NCBI GenBank assembly: GCA_027563935.2
Contig: CM050454.1
Span: forward strand, 728,501-792,500
DNA: 64,000 nucleotides
DNA from: Costus lasius
Taxonomy: Eukaryota; Streptophyta; Magnoliopsida; Zingiberales; Costaceae
Direction: 5' to 3'
The notes beneath the pieces were generated by a model, which was given only the letters and a program-made list of their open reading frames with translations, made no database searches and was not told the DNA's origin. How positions within the stretch are numbered: the stretch's first letter is position 1; every line of letters starts with the position of its first letter. The position numbers and the translations under genes were made by a program. This document shows, in pieces, positions 11,916 to 24,800 of this stretch.

Positions 11916-12873
11916 TATATATCTAAGAAAGCAAGCTCTGCACTTGTTCCCTATCCCACCTGCCTAAGGAGACTGAGTTGCACCCTTCCAACTATTCAAA
12001 ATGAGATATAATTGGCTTGGGAATAAGAATAGAAATGCACTATGTTAAGATCTTACAAATAAATTATCAACTCAAGTCTACCAACAAAGGGCAGAATCTT
12101 TCCTTCCAATTCTGCATCTATTTCTGGATCTAATTGGAAATTCCGCACCAAATCATTAAAAATGATACATTTGCCCTTCCTATATGTATTGCTAAATAAG
12201 TAAATATACATTACAGCATAAATTGAGATTTTTGAAACAAAAACGAAATTAGTAGTTTTCTACATGCTAGCCAATATTATAAATTCATAAATTAAGAGCA
12301 TTGAATTTTTATTCTTAATTTAGCCCAATAAGGTTTAATCTAATCCAGCATTTTATCACATTCATCATCATATAGAATCAATTCCATGTTATCGCATAAA
12401 TATAAGCCCAAGAAGCTAGAAAGACTGCTGCATTTGAAATAACAATGACAGACATGAGACATCAGCAGGGTACAAGTAGGAATGAGAGATTTACTTGCTA
12501 GCGTAGGAATGAAAAAATACGACACTGTAGGAACGAGAAAATTGCTGTAGTAAAGGGGAAAAACCTTATATTCATGTAAAATGCACTATTCTGCAACTTG
12601 GAAAACGAATCTCTACATGTAAATTTTTTTTAGAAATATTTCACTATAAGAGAGTTGCTACATCATCTGAAACAAGATTCAGCAGGGGGGATCAATCCCC
12701 AATCCGGAACTCAAACAACAAGGGAAAATTTACATCATGAGGAGAATGGCGTACTGGGACTCAAAGATACTTCATCAGATAAGGAAATGTGAGCCCATAA
12801 GAACCTTTTTCATTCACCAGCTTACCTTCATCTCAAGCAATAGATGTTTCCTAAGCATACTTGTATAATATAA
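11916..12873 (-). other. 3' flank of GAUT1
   Basis: AT-rich sequence downstream of the GAUT1 stop; the part next to 12873 should be the 3' UTR. No coding region recognised. Confidence 0.5.
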
Positions 12874-15800
12874 CTAGTCACTCAGCTTGCAGCCCCTAAC
12901 ATAAGGGTGATCATACTTGATATACTTGGTCCAGTATGGCCTGTATTTCGTCATTGCCAGTTCCAACCAAGGTTTCATGTTCCCATTGTAGTGGACTACA
13001 GCAGCATTTTGCATTTCTGATTGATCAATGCTGGGGTTGTAACCCAAACCAAGAACATGCCATGATTTGTCAAGCGGGTATGTAAGTTTATAAAATGTCA
13101 ATAGACCAGGAGGAAGTGTCCCAAGTTGCCACAGAACTCTGTCTTCATTCTAGACATCAAGAAACAGCAAAGCCACAGTTAAAAAAAAATGGATGTAGGC
13201 AAAACACAGTAATATTCCTCTGTAATAAGACATGCATGCAATCTAGAGGAAGAAGTTGCAGTTGGAAGTTTGAGAGACTACATGCACGTACTAAGACATG
13301 CATGTAATCTAGTGGTCGAAGTTACAGTTGGAAGTTTGAGATAATATATGCATTCGGCATATTATATTTACGCTGCAGAAAGTGAGCTGATTTCAAGTTT
13401 CTCAGCATAACAAGTCAAGAAATCTCTGCTCATTTACGTTCTCTTTTTTTTTTCTAAACACAGGGTGTTAAAAAGTATGCAATTAAACACTATCTGATCT
13501 ATTAACCCAAATTCTTATAGCTGAGACTAATTACTACTATAAATGGCACTGAAGCAGATCAAAGATATTAATCATACGTTAATTTAACAGTTGCATTTTG
13601 CACGTTGAACTTGTAAAGGGACTATTAACATATGGCAAGTGCAAGAATAAGAGGTAAGTAAAGCCATGTCAAATCTACAAAATCTTTGTTGCTGCTGCTT
13701 AAATTTCAAGATGGTAACACTATATTCTGAACAAAAATACTCTAAAAATTTTTCAATGGACAGTATATGCAAAACGATCATATATGTTGATTTTGTAGGC
13801 TGTATAGATATTTAATTTTGGATTCAAGTATTATGCATTACTATGCAAAATAAATATATAACTGATGTATCAGAAATAATTGACAAGAAAGACGCTGAAC
13901 AAAAACAGACATTTTAAATGTTGCATATACTGTACATTTAAATATTTGAATAAAAGTAACACGCTTTTCCAGATTTTGAATTCTAGTCTGTAGAATATCT
14001 CAAATTTCAAGAAACTCTCAAAATCATGAAAGTATTCTCTACATTTCTCTCAATATTTCTTGCTGATGCAACTTAAATGCCAAGTAAAATATAATTGAAG
14101 TATATAATGCACAAATATGAGGAATGTCAGAATACTCAAATTTGATAAGCCAACAAAATATAATGGAAATCCAATTTTAAAAATAAAGCTATTTACCAGG
14201 TTAATGTGAGCCCTTTTCTACTGTGAAAATTTGCACAAGCTTTCCCTTCAAATTAAGATACACATGCGATCTCAAAGACATCAGTCAAGATATTTTTGTG
14301 ATTTTCTTTATTTCCACTTGTCTTTTTCTCTAATTTTTTGGGTCAACTTAACGCAACACAGCCATGGGATCATGTGTTAAGGTGGTGGTGCAAGGTCACT
14401 GTGATTGATATCAACGGCAGAAGTCCGGCGACTGTGCTAGGGCTCCGGTGCTAGGGCTCCGGCCCTGCGTTCTCAGGCAACGATGGGATCTCCCGTGCGG
14501 CAATGAGCTGTCCGCGGTGGGTGGCTTCACCCGTCCGGCGCCTCTGATTCCAGTACCTCTCTAGTTCAGATTCGACTCCTTTCCGTGACTTTCGTGTGTT
14601 TTCTTGTGCCATTTGGACTTTCGGATTTTTGCTGGGTGATTTCGGCTCGCTGGTCCCTGTCTGTCCTCTTCTTCGGAGTCTTTGGTTTTCCTAGCTGTTT
14701 TCTAAAGTTATGGGACTTGGGGGGGGGGGGGGGGGGGGGGGGTGGGTGGCGTGATGTGGGTGGTTTTCCTAGCTGTTTTCTAAAGTTATGAGTCTTCGTC
14801 CTGGCTCCCCCTTTCTTGGTGCGGGCTCCCATGGCGCCTGTCTTGCCCGTAGCTCTAGTGGGGAAAGCTTCTCGGGAGCCGGTGGAGGTGACCCCCCCCC
14901 CCCACCCCCACACACACGGCGCCCATTGCTCAGGTCCTTAATTCTACTCCTTCGAAATCATGGAGCTCATTGTTTGCATCGTGTACTCCGTACGCTACAA
15001 ACTGCTTCCTAACACACTCTGATGTTAAGCTTGAATTTGGATCATTGGATATCTCCGTCCCCGAAGAGGAGCTGGCTGAGAATCGCTCTTTCTGGGCGAA
15101 CACTTTGGTCGGGCACTTCATAGGGTATCGACCTAACTTCCAAGTTCTTAAACAGAAGATTACTCAACTGTGGAAGCCCAAAGGGGATTTGGAGGTCTAC
15201 TCACTCCCAGCCGGATTCATTCTATTCCGGTTCGGAGCAGTGGATGACAAGTTAGCTGCCCTTGAGAAAGGTCCCTGGTTTATCTTTGGGAAAGTCCTGA
15301 TCCTCAAACCATGGAACCCGGACGAGGAGCTGACTCGAGTGAACCTATCTTTCATTCCTATATAGGTCCGCATCCACAACCTACCCTTAAAATGGTGGTC
15401 TGCCGGAATTATCGGGAAGCTGGCTAGTGCACTCGGGAAACCTCTTTCAATGGATGTGGCTACTGCTTCTAAATCCAGGCTGGGGTATGCTCGAGTTTGT
15501 GTGGAAATGGAGGCAACCTCTAAATTCCCTGAGGTGCTCTCAGTTTCGGTTAATGGGGGCTCGGAATCTCACCTCCGATTTGAATATGAGGCTGTACCTA
15601 CAAAATGTAGCCGGTGCAATATTTATGGCCATAGTAATAAAAACTGTGCGGAGCCTGGGCGTCCTTCCTCGGGTCCTATATGGCAGGAGAAACCAAAACC
15701 CAAGCAGGCTGAGCACTATGGCGCAGGGAGCTCAACAAATAATAATGCAACCAAAGGGGACCAAATAGAAAAAAGAGAATGTGATCTTTCTATGGAGATG

Positions 15801-18800
15801 CAGGGCTCTAATCAAGCCTTCAGAAGCTTGAACAGACCTGAAATACAAAAGTCATCCTCCTCGAGCAAAGATCAAGAGAAAGGAAAATCGATTATTCCTC
15901 GACCTCCCTCGCCGGAACCAGAGGCCGAGAATGACATGATAGAGGATTTGGAACATGAAGCAATAGATGACTTACAACAATTGGATTCCGGAGAAGACAC
16001 CGGCAGCCTGTCGGATGTCACAGATTTTGTAATTAAGGGATCAGGGAAAAAGAATAAGAAGAAAAACAAACGAAAGAAAACGAACACCCCCTTGGACCCT
16101 AAGAGCAAGAGTCCTCCTTCTCCGGTCATCCCATGAATTCTCCCCCGGGCTCCATCATGTGTTGGAACGTGAGAGGTTTCAATGCATACCCGAAGAGGCA
16201 GGAGGTGGCAGCGATGGTTTTTAAATATCAGCTGAAAATGTGTGCTATTCTTGAAACATATGTTAGTGAAGCAAAGAGTGCTGACATCATAAAATCTATT
16301 TTTCCCGGATGGGCTTTCTCTTGCAGCTATGGGCAGGATACCCGCGGTAGGCTTTTGGCTTCTATGGGACCCCACTGTATATACCATAGAGACTCTAGAG
16401 ACTACAAACCAGGTAACCATGGGGAAAGCCCTCAACATACAGGGGGACTTTCTCTTCTATATGGAGGTAGTATATGGCCTTTACACTGCTAGCGAGAGGA
16501 AAAAGATCTGGGAGACTATCTCAAATTGGCATCACATGGGGCCGATGGTATTGCTTGGGGATTTCAACATGCTCTTTTCAATTAATGATAAAAAAGGGGG
16601 AACAACACATAATGATTCGGAAATTATGGAGAACCTTGAGAAGCGGGCAGACCTTGATATCACTGATGTAAAATTTCGAGGTGCTTACTATACGTGGTCC
16701 AACTCCCGTATGGGTGATGATCGCATTTGGTGTAAGTTAGGTCGGGTGTTAGCTTCGAAAGATTGGATTGAGCAATTTCCCAATGCTGAAGCAATCTTCC
16801 TTCCCCCTAGCATTTCAGATCACTCGCCGGCCCTCCTTGTGTTTGGTGCAAATTTGAGGAATAAAGGGCCCAGGTTTCGGTTCTACAATAACTGGCTTAG
16901 CCATCCCGATATGAAACAGGTGGTCCAACAAATCTGGGGATCTCATCAGAGCCGCGGCACACCCATGTTCACTCTTTATCATAAGCTTTCGAAAGTGAAG
17001 AAGGGTCTCAAAACTTGGGCAAAGAATATGCGGGCTGGGAGGATTGAAGCACTCAAAGACAGCCAATACCGGCCGCATGATATCCAAATCCAACTGCAGG
17101 AAAACCACAATGATCCCCGTCTTTGCGTCCAGGAGAAGGAATACCAAGACAAAATTAAACTTTATTGGATTAATGAAGAATCGGCCCTCAAGCAGCGGTC
17201 CAGAGATCAGTTTATTTCCTTGGGGGACTCCAACACGGCATACTTTTATAACTTGCTAAAATCTAGACGAACTCGGAATACCATTTCTTCTATCAAAACC
17301 ATGCAGGGAACCTATGTTTTCGGTGAGGAGATCTCCCATGAAGCGGTGTGGTACTTTAAAAACCTCCTTGCTCCCTCTACTCCAAGTCTGGAGCTATTTA
17401 TCCCAGTCAATAAATGGCTCTCAGCACCGGCAGTTAGACCAAATTCCAGGAAGAGGATATCGAAAAAATCGTTATGAAGGCTAACATCCAAAAGGCTCCT
17501 GGCGTGGATGGGTTCAATGCAGCCTTTTTCAAATCATGTTGGAGTATCATCAAAGAGGATGTTCTCTATGCGATTCTTGACTTTATGGACAAGGGGCGCT
17601 TGCTGAAACGGGTTAACACCACCTCTCTTACCCTTATCCCTAAAGTTCCTAACCCTTCTACTTTTGCAGAATTCAGACCGATTTCCGTATGCCAGATGAT
17701 ATACCGCTTCATCGCCAAAGTGCTTGCAACTCGGATCAGAAATGCGCCTCCTGAGATAATAGATGACAACCAGCATGCTTTTATTCCGGGTCGATCAATA
17801 CAAGAGAACATTATGCTCTGCCAAGAAATAATGCACGAATTTCACCTTAAAAAAGGATCCCCTCGCATGGCCATAAAGCTGGACATCCACAAAGCATTTG
17901 ATTCTGTCAGATGGGAATTCATCGATTATATCCTAAGGGCTTACAAGTTCCCAACTTGGTTCGTTGATAGGGTGATGGTATGCGTGACCTCTCCTTCTTT
18001 TTCTATCAATCTCAACGGGCAGGATGTGGGGCTTTTCAAGGGAACCCACGGCCTCCGCCAAGGTTGCCCTATGTCGCCATATCTCTTTATCCTAGTTATG
18101 CAATATCTTACCGATCTTTTGGCGGAACAACTCACAAATGGCCAGCTTACCCCCACAAGAAATGTCAAAAATTGGGTATAACAAACCTTCAATTTGCTGA
18201 TGACGTAATTATATTTTGTGACTCCTCTAACCTCTCTGCACAGGCTATTCATAAGGTGTTAGAGGTGTTCCATCAACATACGAGCCTCAGGATAAACAAA
18301 GATAAATCTCATATTTTTTTCTCGGCCTCCTCAGACCCCAGCCTTCAAGCGTCGATCACATCCATTCTAGGGATTCAAACGGGGTCTATGCCATTTAGGT
18401 ACCTAAGAATGCCGATTACCAGCCGCCCGATCAAGGCTAGAGATTGCATGCCCTTGCTCGAAAAAATCACAAATTACCTCTCTGCCTGGAGGGCAAAGTC
18501 CCTATCGTATGCTGGGCGAGTCGAATTAATTAGATCCATGTGCTATGCGAATATTAACTTTTGGTGTAGCGCCATAAAGCTACCTGCGGCTATCATATCA
18601 AAATTGAATGCAGCATTGTCCAACTTTCTCTGGTCAACCGGGAACCGAAAAGGGTTAGCCAAGATTTCTTGGACCAACATTACCAAACCTACTAAATTTG
18701 GAGGCCTGGGTCTTCGTGATATCAGATTGTTGAACTCGGCCTTCTTTATGCGTCATATATGGAAGCTGATCCAAGACAAGCATACACTATGGGTCAAATG

Positions 18801-21800
18801 GATCCATGAAAACTACTTACGAACTGATTCGATTTGGACAGTTCAGCTGTCTAGACAGGCGCCTTGGCCTGTTCGCAGCCTACTCTCGTTCCGCAATACA
18901 TGTAGGCAGCTAGTGGGTTATAAAATTGCAAATGGGAAATCAATTCGACTATGGCTGGACCCGTGGTATGAATCTATACTCCTCATCTCGTTGGTGGAGG
19001 ATCTCAGATTCGCGAACCCCTTAGGGCGAAACGCACGCTTGAGTGCACTAATCAGTGGCAATAGTTGGTCTATCCCGAGGCCTAGATCCATGAGACTTAG
19101 TGACATTTATAGGGCAATTCCCCAAGTGCAAATCCACTGAAATCTTAACTCGGACTAGATTTATTGGAAGGCTACACCTAATGGAAAATTCACATTAAAA
19201 TCGGCCTATGAAACCCAAACGCAGGGCAGAGAGGTTATCGGGCAAGGGCTAGTTTGGTTCAAAGGGCGAATACCTCGCCACTCATTCCTTATGTGGCTTT
19301 TCTGTCAAGGGCACTTAAGTACCAGGTCGAGGCTCTATAATTGGGGAATCTTACCAGACCCAATGTGCGCGCTATGCCGTACTCAACCCGAGACCATCGA
19401 CCACCTATTCCTTCACTGCGAGGTCCTCAAGGGGTTTTGGATATCCATTGCAAATAGCTGTGGTATTAAGCTGGTTGGTTCTTCTTGGGAGGGGATCCTG
19501 TTACACCTCTCTCATACCTGGAATCAACTTAATTCGTCCCAAGTCTATATCAATAAGCTTATTCTTGCCGGGGCTATCTACCACATATGGCGGTATCGAA
19601 ATAGGAAAATTTTTGATCCTGGATATAGAACAACTGAGGATCTTTTTGGCTGTTTAATTAAGGAAGTGGAGCACAAAATCACTAGCTATATTCCGAATGC
19701 AAAAAATGATCCAAACTTCACAGCTTTCTTTAGCATATGGTCGGATTCTTGGGGGCCTCCGGCTGCAAGTGCAGCTCTCTCTCTCCCACCCAGATAGGAG
19801 TTCTAGCATACCGCATATTTCAATTCGTGTTGGCGGGCTGGTGTTACATTATTGGTCTGTGCTACATTTGTTGGTATAATTCGCATCGCGGAAACGGGGT
19901 TTCCTTTGGGCTGCCAACTTTCCCAAACCTTCCATCATTTCTGGCTAGCTACCACTGCTGTTCCATGTTACTGTTTGCTACCTCGCCACATGTCTTATTA
20001 GTCCTGATTATATTCCATCGTATGGTTCCAGATATTATGCAGATGGGTGGCTTCAGATGCATTTTGACACCATATGCTACACAGCTTCTATCGTGCGAAG
20101 GAAAGGATTCGTGTCTGGTTACTTTGGCCGGCACTGGAATGTGCATGTAATGTATTGGGGCTTTTGTGATACGTGTGTAATGATTTTGCCTCGTCTACTC
20201 TTCATCCCTTGGTGTTTGTTTTGTTTTCGGTTGCCGGGAGTGCTATGAGTGTGTATTGCATTATTCATGCGCTAGGTTTACAGGGGAGACTCTGTCGGAC
20301 TTTTTTTGAATCCGGTGTATGGAGTGAGTGGGAGTGGATGTACATAAACCTGTAACTATATCTGTTTTGGATCAATACAATTATACTCTTGCCCTTGGCA
20401 AAAAAAAAAAAAAAAGAAAAAAAAAGAGCAGAAGTCAATGCAGCAAGATGATCGACAAGAGTCCACAGTGATAATATGGTGAATGGTGCATGTCTTATGG
20501 TGATATGGTATATGTGCAGCGAAGTGCCCAACGCTCATTGATACAACAAAGCAGAAGATGGCAGCAGTGGCACGATGAGTGACCACTTGGTAGTAAACAA
20601 CAAAGGTGTCAACAAGGTGTGGAACATGAGGCAGAATGATGATGATGATGATGATCTGGGTCTACACAAACACAAAGTCCACGGAGACAACCATGGTGAC
20701 AAATCAGGAGGATGAATTGTGACATGTGATTGCTTCCCTTGGTGCAATATTGATGTACGGGATCATGTGGGCAGCAGCATGATCACTTATAGCAAGAGAT
20801 AAGAGTGTTGTGGCTGCAACAAGGCGTAGGAGACAACATAGGTCTTTATACCAAACTAAGGTAGCAGTGTCAAGGGGTAGAAAAAAAAGATGGCAAGGAG
20901 AGAGAAACTAGGGTCTATTTACAACTAATGACTATGTATGTTTATCCAATTTTAGATGTCGCAAATTACATTGTTTTAGCCTATAAATAGGCATTCTAGT
21001 GCAACTAATAACTACACAAATCTTCCCACTAATATAACTATAATCGTACTTAATAATAAATTTGGGCACAAAAATAAACACACAATTCTTCACACTAATA
21101 TATAATTACTTTGACCTAGTAAACAACTTAAAATAATCATCCTTAATATAACACACACACACACGTCATGATGGCATATATCCTTGCAAGAATTTATTTG
21201 TGTTCTTATAGCAAAGAAATGAATATCATACAAGCTATTAAATATGTCACTGAATAAACAAAGTCAATCATAAACTTCAACAAAAAATCATTTGTTAAGG
21301 ACAATGGCAATATAATCTTTTTTCTTCATAATATAATCTCTTTTTTTCATAATATAACCTTTTTTTTCATACATCATAAGAATGGACTATATGATGAAAA
21401 GTTCTTACTTAAGCTTACCATATTCTGCCACTTGTGATAGATACCAGTTATATCTTTCTTCTTCCATTGTCTAAGATCAAAAACATTCATCCCATATGCC
21501 CAACCACATGCATTTGGATCAAAGTTACGGGCAATATGAGGGTTTGAGAAATTGATATACTTGTCAAAGCGATGAAAACTCTCACCACAGGTTTCCACAG
21601 CACCATTGACATTGCCTTTAAGATCTACAGACCATAAGGCTGTCAAATCCTTCTGCACGACAATGTCATCATCAAGAAATAGGATCTTATCCAACTTTGG
21701 ATAAACCTCTGGGAGGTAGAATCGAAGATGATTCAGCATAGAGAGATATTTTGGATTTCGGTACTTCAAATTCGAAGAACCTGCTGCAAGAGTTGTTGGA

Positions 21801-24800
21801 TGTTCAGCCTTGAAATAGTACTGTTTCATGGCTGAAGATTCAAGCTGTCGGAGAACAGGACAATAAGAAGAATTCAACCACTTGAATTCATCAACATTTT
21901 CAACATGAATTGTTGCAGTCCTTGGAGGGTTTAACAGAAACCACATGTTCATTGCTCCAAAGTTCAATTTATCAGTTACCAGATGAAATACATGTTTCTC
22001 AGGTTCCTGCAATCAAAATTATCTGTGCATCAGAAGAGGTGTATCCGTATTCAAAATACAACAGGAAGGCAAAGGAAACCCAACCTTAGCATTCATGATG
22101 GTCGAATTGACAACAACAGATGCAGCCAAAACATTGTCAGAGAAGAGAGCATAATGGTAAAGATTTGGATTTTCCAGATTTTCTCTCTTTGGGAAAATCC
22201 GTTTCTCTGGAGGGAGGAGATAATAATCTACAGTGAGGCGCATGGACAAGCAGTGGATTCCATTGGGAATTGTCTTTGCAGCCAACTGGCTAAGGAATGT
22301 ATTCTGCTTCTTCAAGCTCCTAACTTCTCCGTCTGCAGATTGGAGCATCACTCTGAGTCTTTGAACTATTGCCTTGCAGTCATACAAGGATTCTCTTGCT
22401 CTGGATAGAACTTGACCCATTGCTTTGATTTTCTCAGGAGCACTGAAAATTTTGGATGTGAAAACAGTAGAATGGAAAAAGCATATGTTACAAGATAATG
22501 AAAACAACTCACCTTTGATGGAGATCCGCATCTGTATTAGCCTCCCCCAATGCACGTTGACTTTCCTTGATTCGAGTCAGCAATTCTTGATAAAGATCGA
22601 GCCTGTTCTTTGTTTTTGCAATTACTGTATAGACCCTGGCCATGATTAACTGGTCACGCATTAATCGAACTGTTGAATCAGAATTTTCATTCTCATTCTC
22701 TCTCCTCCATATACTGTATTTTCCTAGGATTGCTGAGTCCACTTGTTTTGAACGTTCAATAGCAGCATTTTCAAGTCTGACCAATGCTTCATCATCCTGC
22801 TGAACCAAATCCGTTGCCCTCTTCGCTCGCCTCTTCTCTCTCATTTGCTGGCATGTAAAAAAGTAGCAAATAGATCAATCCTTGATGAATGAACAAGGCA
22901 ATATACGGTTACTTCTTAGATTTTATGTTTCTTCAAGCAAGTGATGGAACATGTGACATGTAGGCATATATGGAATAGTCAAAGGATCTTTAAGAAATAT
23001 TCCAACAATAGTATTTAATTTTTATACGGACCACACTATTGAACTTGCAAGTCACACAAGACAAATGACTGAAGAAAGGATAAAAAAAATTGTATTACAA
23101 ACAATTTACCCTACGGGCTACTTTGGCAGGTGAGTCAAGAAGTTGATGTCCATCTGCATTAAGGAAAAAAAATAGTAGATCAGGGAGATGAAAATGTAGA
23201 ACTTACAAAAAAAAAAGAATAAAGTTATAATTACCTGAATTATTTCGAGTATCTTTTTTACCAGTCCATAAAGAACCAACCAGAGGATCATTCTCCAATT
23301 TGTCAGAATTCTTTTTTTCAACATCTGAAGAATTTTTAAGTGACTTCGAAATGAACATGGCAAAGATTAGTATGCACATCATAATTTTTATGGTCTGAGT
23401 ATAAAGATTAAAAATAAATTACATCTGTGTTAGTCATATTATGCTGATCAGCTTCATCTACTTGCCAGGAAGAAGATACATGATTTCTTCTAAGATAATC
23501 AAGACTCCATTGTCCCAACTCACGCCGGCTGGCAGATATTAAATCAATCACCTGGTACAGCATAGTATATAAATTTGAGAGTTTAAATATATAGTCATTC
23601 TTGCAGATCAATCTTTTGTACAAGCCAAAAATTTATTCTGTTGTTCAGGCAGATATCCTTTATCTATGTAAAGTAGGTAGAACAACAAACCACATACAAA
23701 GAAATGAAGTTTCATTTGTCTTAACTATATTAAGCCACAGAATCTGAGGATTGAAATATCTATTAGGAGACTGTTTTGGCAATTCACAAGAGTTTAGATA
23801 GCTAGAATCTTGGATACCTTTATGCCGTGCACAGACTGGCACAAACAGAGTCCTGATTCCATTGATCAATCAATTAATCATGACTAGGGAACCCATTTGA
23901 AACTTCTGTTTTGAGGTCCATCTTGGGCTGTTAGTTCCAGTAATTTGTCTGATTTATTAAGGAAAGTGACGGATGTCATGAAAATGGAAAACATGTTTGT
24001 TCATTTGACAAACTAAAAATCACTTTGAACAAAAACAGACTGGGAGATGGTCTAGAGAGAGCTTGCTAAGGAAAGAGTAAGTGGAGAAGAATAAAAAATG
24101 AAAAAACAAAACAAACATTATAGGAACCATGATAGATGCATGATAAACATGTGTGTTGCTACAAAATATAACACAATATAATAACCAAGATAAAGAAATG
24201 GAAAACAAAGACCATTGGATACAAGGAAGGGAGAGAAGGCAAGGGGGTACACTAACAGAAACAACTATTGGTGGATAAATCACAACATAAAATAAAAGAC
24301 AGTTGCAAGTATCCCATAGCTTGAAAATCTCAAACCTAGAGATTGTGCCACTCAGGAAAACAAGATAAGAAAAGAAACAAATTAATGCATTTAAATACAT
24401 CTAGCTTTACATATTAAAGAAATCTCAGCTCTTTAAGAGAACTAAAATCAGTACAAGTACTAATCTTGCTGGAGTCTGCCAGCAGATAACACACAAAAGT
24501 TCGTTCATGCTTTCAATCGATTAATAAAAAGAGTAATAATATAATGTGATCAAGGAGCAGAGACAGAGAGGAAACAAAATTACAACTACAAAATGAAAAA
24601 AGAGGCCTTAGAGAAAATATCAGGATAACTTGCTAGAAACTAACCTCTTTAGTGAGAACAGGTTTCAAATGCTGGACTATCAATTGTTCTCTCCAATTTG
24701 TAGTCTGTAGAAAAGTTTACAAGTTTATATATAAGGAAAACTTAAGTTGACTTGTTGAGAACAAGATCAGAAGAAATAGAGATCATCAAACCTTTTTGCT

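Larger units (their letters stand above)
14426..20427 (+). mobile_element. L1-type LINE retrotransposon inserted in GAUT1 intron 9, antisense to the gene
   Basis: The element carries, in order on the plus strand, a GC-rich 5' region, ORF1 with a nucleic-acid-binding zinc knuckle, ORF2 with endonuclease, reverse transcriptase and zf-RVT domains, and a 3' A-rich tail starting at 20400. The 9-bp string GCAGAAGTC occurs at 14417-14425 and again right after the tail at 20428-20436. It is a candidate target-site duplication and sets the boundaries used here. The AT-rich intron becomes GC-richer right at the proposed 5' end. Both frames contain stops or frameshifts, so this copy cannot move by itself. 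Except for the 5' boundary, identity is secure. Confidence 0.9.

Noticed and set aside
20265..20747. ORFs rich in Phe/Ser near the LINE tail
   Set aside because: Generated by the antisense of the A-rich tail and neighbouring simple repeats.
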